Made by a program: the position numbers and the translations under genes | The notes under the pieces: generated by a model | What the model was told of the DNA's origin: nothing | Database searches by the model: none | The model's input: only the letters and a program-made list of their open reading frames with translations | Part shown: positions 38,680 through 50,650 of the stretch, piece by piece | How positions within the stretch are numbered: the stretch's first letter is position 1 | Layout: each line of letters opens with the position of its first letter | DNA from: Lucifuga dentata | Lineage: Eukaryota > Chordata > Actinopteri > Ophidiiformes > Bythitidae | Length of the DNA: 64,000 nt | Direction: 5' to 3' | Assembly (NCBI GenBank): GCA_014773175.1 | Contig: VXCM01000460.1 | Coordinates: 1-64,000, forward strand

Positions 38680-38871
38680 CATATCTCAAACACATCTCAG
38701 GTCTCTAGGAGTTGATTTTACATGTAATAGCCTACTGGAATGAACTGAAACCAATGGCTGTCTGGAAGGTAGGAAAAACTATACCGTTCCAATAGTGCGT
38801 TTAGGAAATCATCAGTAATTAGGGTCGTATAGTGGGCACAAACATGCAAATCCACCAGTATGGTCCTTTAA
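38680..38871 (+). mobile_element. TTAA MITE, copy 6, right half
   Basis: It matches the right-hand part of the MITE (GGAGTTGATTTTA, CTACTGGAATGAACTGAAACC, TGTCTGGAAGGTAGGAAAAA) and ends CAGTATGGTCCTTTAA. Orientation and content complement the half element at 35775-36170. Confidence 0.75.
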
Positions 38872-39234
38872 GAACACATTTATTCCACCTTAAGTCCCAC
38901 AACCAAAGTAGTTCAGGCTGAATGTCAAATGGACAGATTCTTGTAAACCTTCTGGTTGTCATGTCAACAAGTTGACAATCAGGGCAACTTCTCTTATGGC
39001 AAGTTTGGCAACCTTTATAATGTGCCATGCAAGTTCAAAACAATGTACTGCCTGGCATGTGGCACTACATTATGACTCTAATGCGTTATTATGGGTGCCA
39101 TTGCAGTTCATGATATAATGACCCAAATATAACATAATAAATCTCTGTAAAGAACTGTAACAGGATCAATAATAACACATTAGAGTAACACCACTACAAA
39201 GTCCAAAATTATCTTCTTACTTCTCAACGCTGTG

Positions 39235-39273
39235 CCACACACACACACACATGCATGCACACACACACACACA
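39235..39273. repeat. (CA)n microsatellite
   Basis: CA units with an ATGCATG interruption. Confidence 0.93.
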
Positions 39274-39745
39274 CAGACAGAGAGAGGCAGAGGGACACAC
39301 TGCTCTCTACTGATATTCACATCACAACTGTTGATTTTCAGTTTTACCCAACATGTGAAAGTTACTAAGATACAACAAATAAGATTAAAGCTTAAACTGC
39401 TCATCGATGTAGTGTGATCACCGTCTCTGCTCGCTGCTGTGCCTTCAAAACGTTTTGCTCTGCACATGCCCTTGATTGCTTTACTGTCACGCTTCACCAT
39501 CCATTTCTGGTTTTCCAGTTCAGCATCCGAACACTCTGCAAACTGTTCAGGAAACTTTTGTGATCTAATCCAGGGAATTAGGAATGCAGCTCTCTCACTT
39601 GTCCAAGGAAAATAGAGCACTTTCAGCTTTAAACTGATAATTTTCCTGTTATCCGCCTTTATGTTGCTGTGGAGTCTTCATCACTGACAACAAAGTTTGC
39701 TAGATTCACCTGTTGATTCTCACTGGCTAGCTGGCTGACAACTCT

Positions 39746-39764
39746 CCTTCTTCTTCTTCTTCTT

Positions 39765-39794
<30 letters not shown>
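39746..39794. repeat. (CTT)n microsatellite
   Basis: About 16 CTT units. It lies 16 bp before a MITE terminus. Confidence 0.95.
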
Positions 39795-39795
<1 letters not shown>

Positions 39796-39810
39796 TGACA
39801 GTTGGCATCC

Positions 39811-40075
39811 TTAAAGGAGCATACTGGTGATTTTGCATGTTTGAGCCCAATAAATACAGCCTGCATACGTCACTGCCAACCATTTTCCAAAATATATTAG
39901 TTGTAAATATTATAATTGTTTTTCCTACCTTCCAGACCACCATTGCTTTGAGTTCATCCCAGTATGTTGTTAAAATCAACTTTTAAAGACTTGGAACATG
40001 CTTGACTTATATAATCCATCCCAGCAAACTAAACATTGTTCTTATGTTTTGTTAAAGTTATTTACATACTGTATT
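39811..40075 (-). mobile_element. TTAA MITE, copy 7 (truncated)
   Basis: It starts TTAAAGGAGCATACTGGTG and retains CTACCTTCCAGACCACCATTG and AATCCATCCCAGCAAAC, i.e. roughly half of an inverted copy. It ends near 40075, just before an unrelated dispersed repeat. It follows a (CTT)n tract directly. Confidence 0.75.
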
Positions 40076-40109
40076 TCCTGTCTGCTGTCACTATGTGTTT
40101 AGGGTTTCT

Positions 40110-40455
40110 GATTCATCTCATTAGCTAGCACTGTCACTTCACAGCAAGGCCCTGGGTTTGAATCTGGTTGGGGATTCTCCTTTTCCTTCAAGAGCATGCA
40201 TTTTGCATGCTCTCCCCATGTCTGTGTGGATTTCCTTTGGGTGCTCTGATTTCTCTCACAGTCCATTAACTTAGTTAATTGGAAACTCTAAATTGCTTGT
40301 AGGTGTGGATGTCAGTGGGAATGAGTTTGTCTGTGTGTGTGTGTGTGGGTTTGTGTGAGTGTGTTAGCCTTCTAATAGACTGGCAAACTATCAAGGGTGT
40401 ATCATGCTTCTTGTCCAGTGAACACTGGGATGGGCTCCAGCCCCCTGCGACACAT
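40110..40455 (+). repeat. Same dispersed repeat, opposite orientation
   Basis: It holds CTGTCACTTCACAGCAAGG, CCTGGGTTTGAATCTGG, GTTAATTGGAAACTCTAAATTG, AATAGACTGGCAAACTATC and GGGATGGGCTCCAGCCCCC, the complement order of the 1655-2033 copy. A (GT)n run at about 40330-40365 lies inside. Confidence 0.65.
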
Positions 40456-41219
40456 GCACACATGCACAAAATCCATGTAGAGTACTTCTGTTAGCAAACT
40501 TCACAGCTACTGCTAGATGTACACTTGAGATTATTGACAATCTTTTGATGAGACAAAATAGAAAGTTGGCTGGATTGTGTTGGAAAATTAAGGATTCAGG
40601 CAGTCATAGGACTCCTAATAGGATATGTGTGGACCATGAAAGACTATCAAGTTCAAACTGATGAAAAAACACCTCGTGACCAGGTCTGACCTATAATTTA
40701 ATACTGCCCCTTAACTCTGTATTTATCGCATTATACACATTTACTGCACTGGCAGCTTGCTAAGTTCACCCAAGATAACTTTTATATTAAGTTATTTTTC
40801 AAATAATCCTGTATAAAAAACAACAGTCTTGTCTAAAGAAACAAATTTCCATAAAGAAACACAAATATGCTGTGAATTACTTTAGATAAAATTTATTTTT
40901 TATTGAACATCACCCCTTAAAAATATTAACATTTCTTAAGCTTTGGTATTAATGTACATTGATGTATACAGCATCTCAACAGTGTATATACAAACTAGTT
41001 TGTGTGCTAAAAGAGAATTACAGAAAACTGTGATTGTGTGCATAAGTCATAGTACCACAGCACATAGTTACAAGAAAACGTTAGGGAACTTTTGGAATGA
41101 CTTGGATTTCTGATTCCTCATCAAATGTGACCTGATCTTCTTCCAAATCAAACAAACCAAATATCCTAACACACAAACAATTGTTCTCTCTTCATGTTGT
41201 TATTGAACATATTGTGACT

Positions 41220-41605
41220 CATTCACTCTGGAAAAAAGTATATGTGAGAAGTATATGTGGGTTTAATATCTGATAAAATCTCTTCTAGCAGCAATAATAT
41301 CCACCAAATATTCGCTGTTGCTGCTTATCAGACAACAGCGAGGAGGAATTGAGATGATTCCTCTTTGCAAAACCCACTTGCTTCACTTCTTCTGGGATTT
41401 CTTGCATAAATAGCCCTCTTCAGGTTGTGAAATAGCATCTCCATTGGACTAATGTCGAGACTCCTTACTTGTCGATTCTAAAACAAACTCTCTTCTTATA
41501 GCTTATAGTCATTGTTCCCTCAGTGATGCTGTCCACGCCCTGAGGAAGCAAAGCAGCCCTAAACCATGATGTTCCCTCCACCATGCAGTCTTCCCCCCCC
41601 CCCCC
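41220..41605 (-). pseudogene. Tc1-like transposon remnant with transposase fragment
   Basis: On the minus strand, 41510-41585 reads GG.NIMV[stop]GCFASSG.GQ, matching the GGGSIMVWGCF(A)ASGPG segment of Tc1 transposases with the Trp codon changed to a stop. The flank at 41270-41450 resembles other parts of the same fish repeat (AGCAGCAATAA..., TGCATAAATAGCCCTCTTCAGGTTGTG, AGCATCTCCATTGG). A C/A homopolymer with an N (41607) bounds it. It is heavily decayed. Confidence 0.6.
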
Positions 41606-42179
41606 ANAAAAAAAAAAAAAAAAAAAGACATACAGGACTATTTTTGAGCAGCAGTTAACTCTATTTTTGTTATTTGTGTCTAGAGATTTCTGCAGGTGTT
41701 TTACTGTAACCTTTTTGGCTGTTTTCATCACCTTCAGCATTAAACATTATTCAGGTAATTCCAAATGGGTTCTCTAACTTTTTCTTGCAACTGTTGCTTA
41801 GAAATTTACCGGCTACAAAACATTAACACACTGATTTCTGAAAGTTAGTATTGCATCAATAAAAAGTCAAAAAAATTTTTTACAAGCTGCAGACAAGCAC
41901 ATGGCAAACTATATACACAACAAGCTCATAACATCTATCAGGCATTTGCCCTCAGCTAATTTCATTTATGTTTGAGAAAAGAATAAAAAATATTTACATT
42001 TTCTTAAATGTTGTTACACATAATATGTGTGCAATAAAAGGCCCAGATCCAGCAGACTGTTTGAAAACTGAATTAAACATTTTGGCATCATGTATAATAG
42101 ATACTGTAGGTGTCTTCATTAATTTTTTACACTCTGCTGACAATGTGCCTATTAGCAAGGCACTGAACTACTAAAACTA

Positions 42180-43289
42180 TATCTTTGCAGATGACTCTGT
42201 CGGGTGCCCCAAATAGGTATTCAACTGTACTTGTAAAGCTCCATGAAATTTGGGATTAACCAGATATTCCCAGTTAAAAATTTGATCCCCTCATCTGTAC
42301 TTGGAAATGTTTTCATCTGATAAGGAAGAACAATAAAAGTCTATTTAAAAACAGTAGAAAGAAAAACAACCTGGGATGCATGAATTTGAATTTAAATCTA
42401 CTTCTCTAAATACATTTATGACAGTCATAAACATCAGTGCCATTTACTGAACAATAACAGCTAACTCTAAGAAATTCAATGAACTAAATCACCAAATCGT
42501 CAATACTGAGTTTTCCCTACATTCATTTGCATATTATTCTTGTGACTGCATGTTGCACTCAGCATTAAAATAACCAAATACAAAAGCCTTTACAGTCAGC
42601 ATTCCTGACAAGCAAAAAATGCATGCCACTAGCATTGTAGCAATACAACACGTCTTTAAAGTTTAAAAACCGGTGCATTTCAAAGTGTCTAGTGAATAAA
42701 AATCACAACATTAAGTAAATACTTAAAAGGCATATCTTGAATGTCATTACGAATACATTATCTTTAGTAATTTTCTCTTTTATTTACTGTAATAAAGTCA
42801 TCAAAATACTTGGGGTGAAGAACAACTTGTGTTTTTCAACACCATTTTGTATTCATATTCAGGAAATGAGTCAATAGAAAAATACTACATTCATCTCCAG
42901 CCTTTCATGAGATTGAGTACCTTAACAAATATTCAATATTGCACAAAATCAATTTTTTCTACATATTCTTTCATGTTACCTTACAGTCTAAAAGGGCTTT
43001 TTTTTCTAAAAACCCTCACATGCTAATTCTTAGACAGATACAGGTCCTGACTCAAATTTCCCTCCAATTTCCCACCTCTAATTTCTGCTCATGTAGTCAT
43101 GTAGTCATGTAGTCCAGATTTACCTGTCATCTTGTCCAAAGCTGGAGCAAAGCTGACGCAATAGCAGCATTAAATCCACCCGGACTGCCAGGCTACTGCT
43201 CTCCAAGCCTCAATAACACCACCTCAATCATTACACAGTATTAATGACTTCCTGCCTGGGGGTTTGTGATTTCATGTTTTAGCCAATTG
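42180..43289 (-). other. Opsin 3' flank, likely including the 3' UTR
   Basis: Directly after the opsin stop codon on the gene strand. It is AT-rich and without recognised repeats apart from a short ATGTAGTC triplication near 43093-43113. Confidence 0.45.
42779..42784 (-). promoter_or_regulatory. Candidate polyadenylation signal of the opsin gene
   Basis: AATAAA on the minus strand (TTTATT on the plus strand) lies about 500 nt after the opsin stop codon, in AT-rich DNA. It is a canonical hexamer at a plausible distance. AATAAA is frequent by chance in AT-rich DNA and no transcript data are available here, so the 3' UTR end is only a suggestion. Confidence 0.3.
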
Positions 43290-43580
43290 TCAGCCATCAA
43301 AGTGGGCCACTAATGATACCCTAACTGGCAAATGGATGTCTGATGAAGGCCCTTTGGTGATATCAATAGTGGGTTCAAAGGTGGGGCCCGGTTGGGGAAC
43401 TGTGTTGACTGGTTGGCCCAAGGAAGCTACCATCAGCAGGAGGTGGTTATCATTGGCACGGCGGAGAGTGGTGACTGTTCCGCCCCAGATGACCTTAGTG
43501 GGGACCTTAGAAGAGTTCTTAAGGCTGGAGCCTCGTCGGGGAGCCTCGCATCGCAGCAGTGCTTGGAAATATCTGTAAAA
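43290..43580 (-). CDS. tmtops: TMT-type opsin, last exon (helix 8 and C-terminal tail)
   Basis: This terminal exon has 96 codons plus stop and joins the previous exon in phase 0 after ...MNKQ. The acceptor is TTAACCCAG|TTTTAC at 43581/43580. Seen: it starts FYRYFQALLRC, an amphipathic helix 8 with a candidate palmitoylated cysteine at residue 11. A Ser/Thr-rich tail follows (RRGSSLKNSSK at 15-25, several TT/TS pairs), which could be kinase sites for arrestin binding. The protein ends VSLVAHFDG. The upstream reading frame before the acceptor is intronic. Known: an aromatic helix 8 start and a GSSL-containing tail are typical of TMT opsins. The frame is intact with no stop or frameshift, so the gene appears functional at this end. 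The GC-rich composition contrasts with the AT-rich flanks. The 3' UTR should run to lower coordinates. Confidence 0.9.
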   Translation of the reverse strand, partial: FYRYFQALLRCEAPRRGSSLKNSSKVPTKVIWGGTVTTLRRANDNHLLLMVASLGQPVNTVPQPGPTFEPTIDITKGPSSDIHLPVRVSLVAHFDG

Positions 43581-43892
43581 CTGGGTTAAGTATAAAAACA
43601 CACACATGAGCAGAAATGTACCACACACGTTCACACATCATTTCACAAATGAAAGAAGACCACAAAGGGAGAGATCGTAATGAGCAGACAGGAAGAATAC
43701 TACTGTAAGCTAATCTGAAAACAGCAAATGGTACATGCACAACTGGGATCACCTCATTTCACCTAATGCAATAGTTTCTGACAAAGTTAATCTAAGTTCC
43801 TGTGATTTTCAGTAGGAAATTAATCTGCCATATAATTTTACCCCTCTCTGTTTCGTAGTGAAGCTTTAGGATAATTATGACTGATTGGTTCC

Positions 43893-43895
<3 letters not shown>

Positions 43896-43929
<34 letters not shown>
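43896..43929. repeat. (CT)n microsatellite in opsin intron
   Basis: About 17 CT units, about 320 bp upstream (in gene direction) of the last opsin exon's acceptor. Confidence 0.95.
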
Positions 43930-43932
<3 letters not shown>

Positions 43933-44849
43933 TACCTCTGCTATTGGGATTATTGACTGCTGTTTCATGTGGAACAAAGCATTTAGGGACACTAATTATT
44001 TGTAAATTTCCCAAGTTAAATTAAAATTTCAACCAATCACAATCTCAGTCACGGGCAGGGAACCATTACTGCATTTTCAGTTGGTACTAATGTGGAAAGA
44101 AATGGCTGGAAGAAGGTGAGGGAGTGTGTGTGGACTAGAGACTTACAATCCCTGCTACACACTTCTTATTTTTTCTGGTGAGAACTAATAATTAAAGATT
44201 TCCATGAAGCAGTGTTTAATTTTTAATTTCTTATAATTCATAATTTCTTTCTTATTTCTAGCATTTCTCATGCCAAGGGGTTGTAGTTTGAGTCTTTGAG
44301 GAGTTAAAGCTGTAATATGTTAGAGAAAGACAGAAAACAGTAAAGGAAACGATAGTTTCCTTTATGTTGCTCATTACATGGTCAATAGAAAAGTCCCCAG
44401 ATATGATTTCCATGCAAATTTTGCATAAAGGAGTTTTAACCAAAACAGGAAGTTGACTGCCTTACTTTATACAACTAAGATGAAGCTATTTGAAATCAGA
44501 TATTCAACCTATTAACACTTTATATAGAATTAAAAAAACAAGAAGGCACTAAAAGAGTGCATACCTCTCCAAAGACTCTATAGGTAGGAGTGCACAAAAC
44601 TTTGGCAGCCAACTGTAGCTAAAAATGGTGAGAATTAACAAAAAAAAGAAATAACCTTTTTCTGGCTTGGTCTTGACACTCTACATACAAAAGTTTTGTG
44701 TCAGAGCCAAAACTGTTGCAGGAGATATGAAAAAAACTCTTTAGGAAAAATTCAAAATGACAGTGGGCATAGTCAGTATGGTTGGATGCATATAGACCCA
44801 AGCAATCCAGGAAAAAAATAACTTTACGGTTCAATAGTTACAGGCCAAA

Positions 44850-45015
44850 ATTACAGCACCATTGTCAGGTTGATCACCTCCAGAATTGAATTGCTTCTTC
44901 CTGTTGACATTACCTCTCTCCCCCAAATTTCATCCAAATCCTTTTGAGATATCCTGCTAACAAACCAACAAACAGATGCCAGTGATCATATAACCCCCTT
45001 GGTGGAATTAAAAAC
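44850..45015. repeat. Fish dispersed repeat fragment
   Basis: CCAAATTTCATCCAAATCC, TTTTGAGATATCCTGCTAAC, AAACCAACAAACAGATGCC and CCCCCTTGGTGGAATTAAA are the order found in a common teleost repeat that ends CCTCCTTGGCGGAGGTAA. It is diverged and non-coding. Confidence 0.5.
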
Positions 45016-46701
45016 CTTTAACAGAAGGAGCAAAAAGAGGACCAGAAGGACTGTAGTGAATCAAAATGTTTTGTGGCTCCTCAGGGTCCCTGCATGTGCT
45101 CAACATGCTGTAACTGGGGTTTGTTAACTGAGCTGTGCTTCCCTGCCTATTGCAATGTGGTGAGGATATTATTCAGTCTTTGGACTCTCTGGACTCAAAG
45201 TCTTGCGGCCATAATAGGGCCCCCAAAGTAGATAATGTAAGTTTTTTTATCCAGTGTCCACACATATACACACACTGCATTGTGCGAAAGAGTGGGTTTC
45301 TGGCCCCATGCCTTTTGTTGTGGTCAATCAGGGCTCTGAGTGACAAGGAAGAATTACCACTAGAATTTCATGCCAATGTGTTGGATGGGGATACAGCTCT
45401 TTGGCTGTTATCCCAAAGTCAGCTGCAGGGAGAAGCCTGTCTGAAACAGTAAAAAAGGCTACACATTGTAACCTTAGTACTAGAAGAACAGGGAGAGCCC
45501 TGGTCCCCCTGCTGCTCTTTTGTTACTGAAAATTCATGGATACATATATATATATATGAGTTTTGATGGGCTAATATTCATGTTTGGAAAAAAAAAAAAA
45601 CAACTAAAAACCGAAATAAAATAAAAACTGCTTATCACATAGAACTAAGACTATAATGATAACCTTTATACTCAATAGTGTAATAATTTTTAAAGCTTCA
45701 AATGTGGCAACAACCCACTGTGTCTGACTTTGTGATTTTGCTGGAATTTTACCAGAGACTTGCATGACAAGATGGAGGTCTGTGTGTAAGCTTTGCACAA
45801 ACTGTCCATCCATCAAGGATTTGCATTCTTGTACTGATTCCATTTTTAAAAACCATTTTAGGAGCACGTCCTTCACAAATACATTATAATAGCCAGTGCC
45901 AGCAATACTGCTTCAGAGCACAAATATAATTAAAATCTGTCACAGAAAGAGAGGAGAGGCTGAAATGTATTCAGCATCCATCAGGATAGAATAAATAGTG
46001 AATCGACTGTGGATCAATTTTTTCAGCCCTAGAAACAGATCTAGAAATCCTAAAATCCTGTTTTTATGCAGATCTTCCCGTTTCACACCTTCCTCTACAC
46101 AACACAGAGCTCCTGTGTTTCCCAGCACAGAAGGCATCCTGTCTCACAGAAAGATTCCTGTCTGACAGACAGAAAGATTCTAAATAATTGAGGACCCCTG
46201 CAGCAGGTTGAAAGCATAACAAAGCATTCAGGGTATATGTCTGTTGTTAAAATTCTAGGCATCTCCACAGGCATTCATGCACACAGAGGCTTACAGACAG
46301 AAATATGCAAAGGCGTTAGTCCACAATTCCTGTCACAGTGGACTTGCCACCCTTGAGTAAACGTAGTATACTTAGTATACTTCCTGAGTTCCATGTATAC
46401 TTATAGTCTACTACATTTTCTCATGGGATGCACAAGACGATAAAACTCTTTGACAGCCAGTTGTGTTGAAGTGGGGATACAGGAATCAAATGCATAGCTT
46501 GAAGGCATTTCAAGAATGTTATACACATTGACAGAACGAGAGAGAACAAAAGAGAGAGAGAGAGAAACAGGTTCAGGCAAACAGTTAAATATTGGCATTT
46601 TGCCCCATTTCCACAGTGAAAAATGTTTATATGAAGGCCTGCATAAGAGCTCTTCACAGGTCCACTCGGTTGCCTCAGGTGTTGAGTGTCATTATGTCTT
46701 A

Positions 46702-47578
46702 AACCTTTTTACACCAGGCGCGACGCGAATAAGTGGCGCGAATATGAATATTCATGCCGTGAAACTGTGGCATCAAAACTGTTTACACCTGTCGCGATGT
46801 GAATTTATAACTGTTCGTCAAGAAAGTTTTGTGGCACAACAGGACATCAAGATGGAGTCAACATCATCCAGTGATGATGATTTGGTGCTGATCTGTTGAC
46901 AAAAAAGAAGAGAAAACATTTGTGGATTCATCAAGTTCTCGAGGGAAGGAAAGAACAAGGGGAGTTGCACTGACATGTGAGTTGCGCTGAAATTTTACCA
47001 TGGATGCTTCAGACAATATTTCTTGGATGTCAGTGGGCCAATGTGAACATGTCCTGGAGATGAGAGCTCCACATCTGAGAAAGCAGAGGACAAATTTCAG
47101 GGAGCCCATCGATCCAGAACAGTGTATGGCAGTGTGTCTCAGATCACTTTAATATCTGAGCAGTTTTATTATAGTCTGTAGGTACACAGCCTATGCGTAA
47201 AGGGGCACATGCCGGGTGCTCAGAGTACACCTTTTATGTGCACTCTGTAAGCGCATGAACTGTGTGCAGTAGATGAACTGGGCCTTTACGCATGCTGTGT
47301 GTATCATTAAGCACAGGCTGCGTCTAAATAAAACTGTGCTCAGATGCATGTTGAGTCAACATAAAATGTGATGTGTGATGATGCTTTTGATTGGCTGATC
47401 CTCTCTTTCTGCAGGCAAAAGAAGGACAAAAATCAATCTCGGAGTGAATAAAATAAATGTTGCGTTTTCATGATGCAAAATTTCGCCTTGTATGTGTATA
47501 TTCTCATTAATCTGATGTAGTTTTTAATTGACACACAATTTATTCACACTTAAAATTGTGTTCAGTGTAAAAGGGCCT
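46702..47578 (+). mobile_element. PIF/Harbinger element remnant in opsin intron
   Basis: The left end AACCTTTTTACAC and the inverted right end AGGCCCTTTTACAC are similar. TTA occurs on both sides (46699-46701 and 47579-47581), as expected for Harbinger's TWA target. GC-rich GGCGCGACGCG sub-terminal sequence and a transposase fragment support the call. At 877 bp it is far shorter than an autonomous copy. Confidence 0.65.
46852..47150 (+). pseudogene. Harbinger transposase, N-terminal remnant
   Basis: The first ATG gives a short acidic/serine start (MESTSSSDDDLVL) followed by a stop at 46897-46899. The frame continues KKRRKH.WIHQVLEGRKEQGELH, then after shifts LEMRAPHLRKQRTNFREPID and CLRSL. 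Known: fish HARBI1-like transposases start with a Ser/Asp-rich stretch, then a W-V-H-P block, and carry a NFREPI..EERLA..LR.L segment. The catalytic triad region is absent. It has several stops and frameshifts and is non-functional. Confidence 0.65.
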
Positions 47579-49181
47579 TTATATTACCGGCTCTGATCAC
47601 GTGGTGCATCCACTGCAGGAGAAAATGTACTTTTTGAGGCGAGATGGAGAGCGTGAACTGAAGTGCAGGAAAAATGGAGGAGAAAAGTTAATCGTTAATT
47701 GGTGATGCGTCATCCTGTGAGAATTTTGTGATCATTTTATTTGTCCATGAACATAGCATCCCTGTCTGGTTATGAAGAATGAGACAGTGAACCAGAGAGA
47801 TGGCATAACCAAAAAAATTATCCTCCGAATGTGTCTACAAACAATAGCTTTGCCCACTTTGTCAGCCTGCATAAAAGTTATAAAGTCATGCAGTAGTGAA
47901 AGCAAGCAGGTGACTGGTTGATAAACAAAAGCCTCAACACTAAGGTCAAGACAAAGGTGAAGGGAGTGACAGATGAATGGATGAGGTGTGACAGGGAGAT
48001 GAGAGCAGAGAGACACACTGACAGCGTGTTATGGAGGGAGAGGTTGATGAAGGGTCATCCCAGACTGGTCACATCAGGTTTGGATGATGCTTTCTGTGAT
48101 CTGGGCTAATGCTCTGTGGGATGAAAATGACAAGAAGAGGGTCAAATGTCCTGCATCAACTCAGCAATGAGGCATTCATCAATTTTTTTTTTTTTTTTTT
48201 TTNTTTTTTTTTTTTTTTTTTGGAGACGACATGAGTCCTGAGTTTTTCTCTGTTGATGTGACTGAATACAAAGAGGGTTTCATTAGCATTTCAGACATGT
48301 TGGCTTTGCAAGGGGAGACACTTTATTTTAGCAAGAAAATCCAGCTCAGTTTAGCATAATTGGAAAATACAGGGACTGCAACTTTTCATACTGAATTAGT
48401 GTATGTATGTATGTCTAAACTGCAGAGCGGGATGAACAAATTAAAAGAGATTATCTCTTTAGTTCTGTGTGACAACAATTTCTAAAACTTTATAAGTATT
48501 GTCACCAAAGTTTGAGGACAGTTCAATTGCCAGTTCTACCAAATATGCAATTCAAGGCATCTGAAAGAACGTTGACTACCAACTCATGCCTGATACAGAT
48601 GGCCGATCAGAACAGAGATCGAGGGTGCTGAGTGCCTAAAAATGACTAATTTTCACTCAGCTGCACAGCGGTGTTGCAGCTACAGGTCTTCACAAGTCCA
48701 ATCAGTTTGTAGGAACCAAGACTCAACCCAAAACTCAAGTTGGGATGGTTTCAAAACATATTCATTGGAATATATTCCAGGTATGGCCTTGTGCTATTGC
48801 CGTGGGTCTTGAGTGTATGTTTGACTATGTCTTCCATCCGTGTAGATCCAAGCAGACGTGATGTCAGGTCTGATCACATGGTACACAAAAAATGGGCTTT
48901 TTGAGGCGAGTTGAAGAGCGTCTTAGGACATTAACTGCTCCTCTTTTCAACTGCTGCTGCTTGCTACCTGGTGGTGCATCATTCTACTACCAGTGTTGGT
49001 GTTCTCTCTGTTTGGGATTGCATTTTGGATGAGGTCTAATTATCTTCAGCTCTATTTTGAATTGGTTCTAATTGCCTGTGGGACCTTTTTGGATTGGGTG
49101 TGTTTAAAAACAAAAAAAAAAACTAAATAATGCATGTCGGGGTTGGATAGGTTTTCACACTGCAGCAAAGCACCGCAGAAG

Positions 49182-49290
49182 TGGATCAGTGTGTTTTTTT
49201 GCACATTAAAGCACTGTAAAGTTTTCAAAATAGACCCCGAAGTGAAAATAAGAACATGGAAATCTGGATAATGTATAAATGTCCCCTTTC
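49182..49290 (+). repeat. Dispersed repeat family R2, copy 2
   Basis: AGTGGATCAGTGTGTTTTTT, GCACATTAAAGCACTG, AAATAGACCCCGAAGTG and AAAATAAGAACATGG match the copies at 5.9 and 56.1 kb. It ends TAAATGTCCCCTTT, as at 9.47 and 56.19 kb. Confidence 0.55.
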
Positions 49291-50596
49291 AAGAGAAACT
49301 ATAAGAGATACAAAGCACTGTGACGATACACAAAACTGCATACACGGTATGCCAATGACAAGGGATTAAGTTAAAATATCTGTTGTGATGGGTGCTGCTG
49401 AATTTTTCAGTTAAAGAGATTATCTTATAAACATAATATAAAACATTAAACTAAAAAGAAAGTCTGCCAACGGCTCCCAAAATCATGTCACACATTTATT
49501 TCCCATTTAGGTCAAGCCTTGATTAAATTTCTGAAACCTACTTTATAAATGGCAGTCAGACAATCCCTGACTATGAAAATGAACATCATTTCAACAACTT
49601 ACCATAAAATTAGCAAAAATGTTGCTCTCCAGCAAAGAGTGGAATAGTTTTGAAATATTAAATAGATCTGACTTCCTTGGATGGTTTCAGAAATACCAGC
49701 TAGACTACTTGACTCAAGGATGAAATAATATGAGTAACAGGCCAGAATATTGTAAAAAAAAAAAAAAAAAAAAAGTCTAATTATTTCTATGTAAATCACC
49801 TTCTTTAGTGAATATGGTTCTATTAATATGTATAATTGTCACAAACATCATAGCAACCAATCTATGGCAGCTCAGATCTGTTTAAATGTCTATGTCATGT
49901 ATGAAAGCTTTTTCTTTTCTGTTCCTCTTCATGTCAGAGATCAAATAAATTAAATTATACAACATGTGCTCTAATTAGTAAGCCTATTCTGTACTTGATT
50001 GGAAAAGAAAGTAACATACATCTAATTATATGGCACCCTGTTGAAGTGGCATTCTAATTAAGGTGGCAAAATAGTTGAAATGCATACATCATAAGAGCAT
50101 TCATACTACACGTGTATTCATAAGCCATATGAGATTAGTCACAAGCAAAACAAGCAAACACAAAACACATTACATGCTGTTAATCATTCAGCACCCCTAA
50201 GAAACCGTATCATAACTGAAACGCTACAAAACTATTTTATTGGTTTTTATAATAAATTGGCAGTCATCCTCCAAACAAACAATCTGTTTATGGTGGATTG
50301 CAGATACAATTAAACACTCCGCTTGCCAACACAAAAGGATTATAGATGAATAATTCTACCTCATCGTACCCACACAAAAACAAGGACAGCACAAATAAGT
50401 ATCACATCTGCTGTAAATTCACCTGGTTTGACTTGCTGGTTTAATTTTTTTTTTTTAATTTTTATTTTTTGTTAATTTGCTGGCAGAGGATTTGGCAGAA
50501 AGTAGGAAATCAAAAGTTAGCAACACAAAACTAGCTCCTGTAACAACAGGTGGCCAGAAGCCAATGCATTGCTACTGACACATCCCAGGTAAGAAG

Positions 50597-50650
50597 ATAT
50601 ATATATGTATGTGTGTATATATATATATACATACATATATATATATATAT
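50597..50650. repeat. (TA)n-rich microsatellite
   Basis: TA units interspersed with TATG and TACA, AT-rich and self-complementary. Confidence 0.9.

Larger units (their letters stand above)
36178..38680. mobile_element. Probable DNA transposon inserted into the MITE
   Basis: This 2.5 kb lies between the two halves of a MITE. The edges carry inverted similarity: GCTATTTGCACCCAGAGTGG (36215 on) matches the complement of CTTACCCAGATGCAAATAGA (ending 38673). In both, an AATAGCC follows at the same spacing. The left edge also holds several CTATTTRCACC / CACCTGGGTG sub-repeats between 36185 and 36360. Inside is a SWIM-transposase-like relic (37000-37690, minus strand), a poly-A tract with an N at 36527, a GCTAGC-rich stretch at 38230-38390 and a (GT)n tract. 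I could not fix the exact termini or a target duplication, so the superfamily is open. Confidence 0.5.

Noticed and set aside
39659..39979. Minus-strand frame with a poly-arginine run
   Set aside because: The arginines come from a (CTT)n microsatellite and the rest is MITE sequence.
45135..45452. 105-codon plus-strand frame in the opsin intron
   Set aside because: I considered a retroelement remnant, but no zinc knuckle, protease or RT motif is visible.
46516..46899. 127-codon plus-strand frame
   Set aside because: Only its last 15 codons are meaningful (the start of a Harbinger transposase relic). The rest is flanking DNA and a GA tract.
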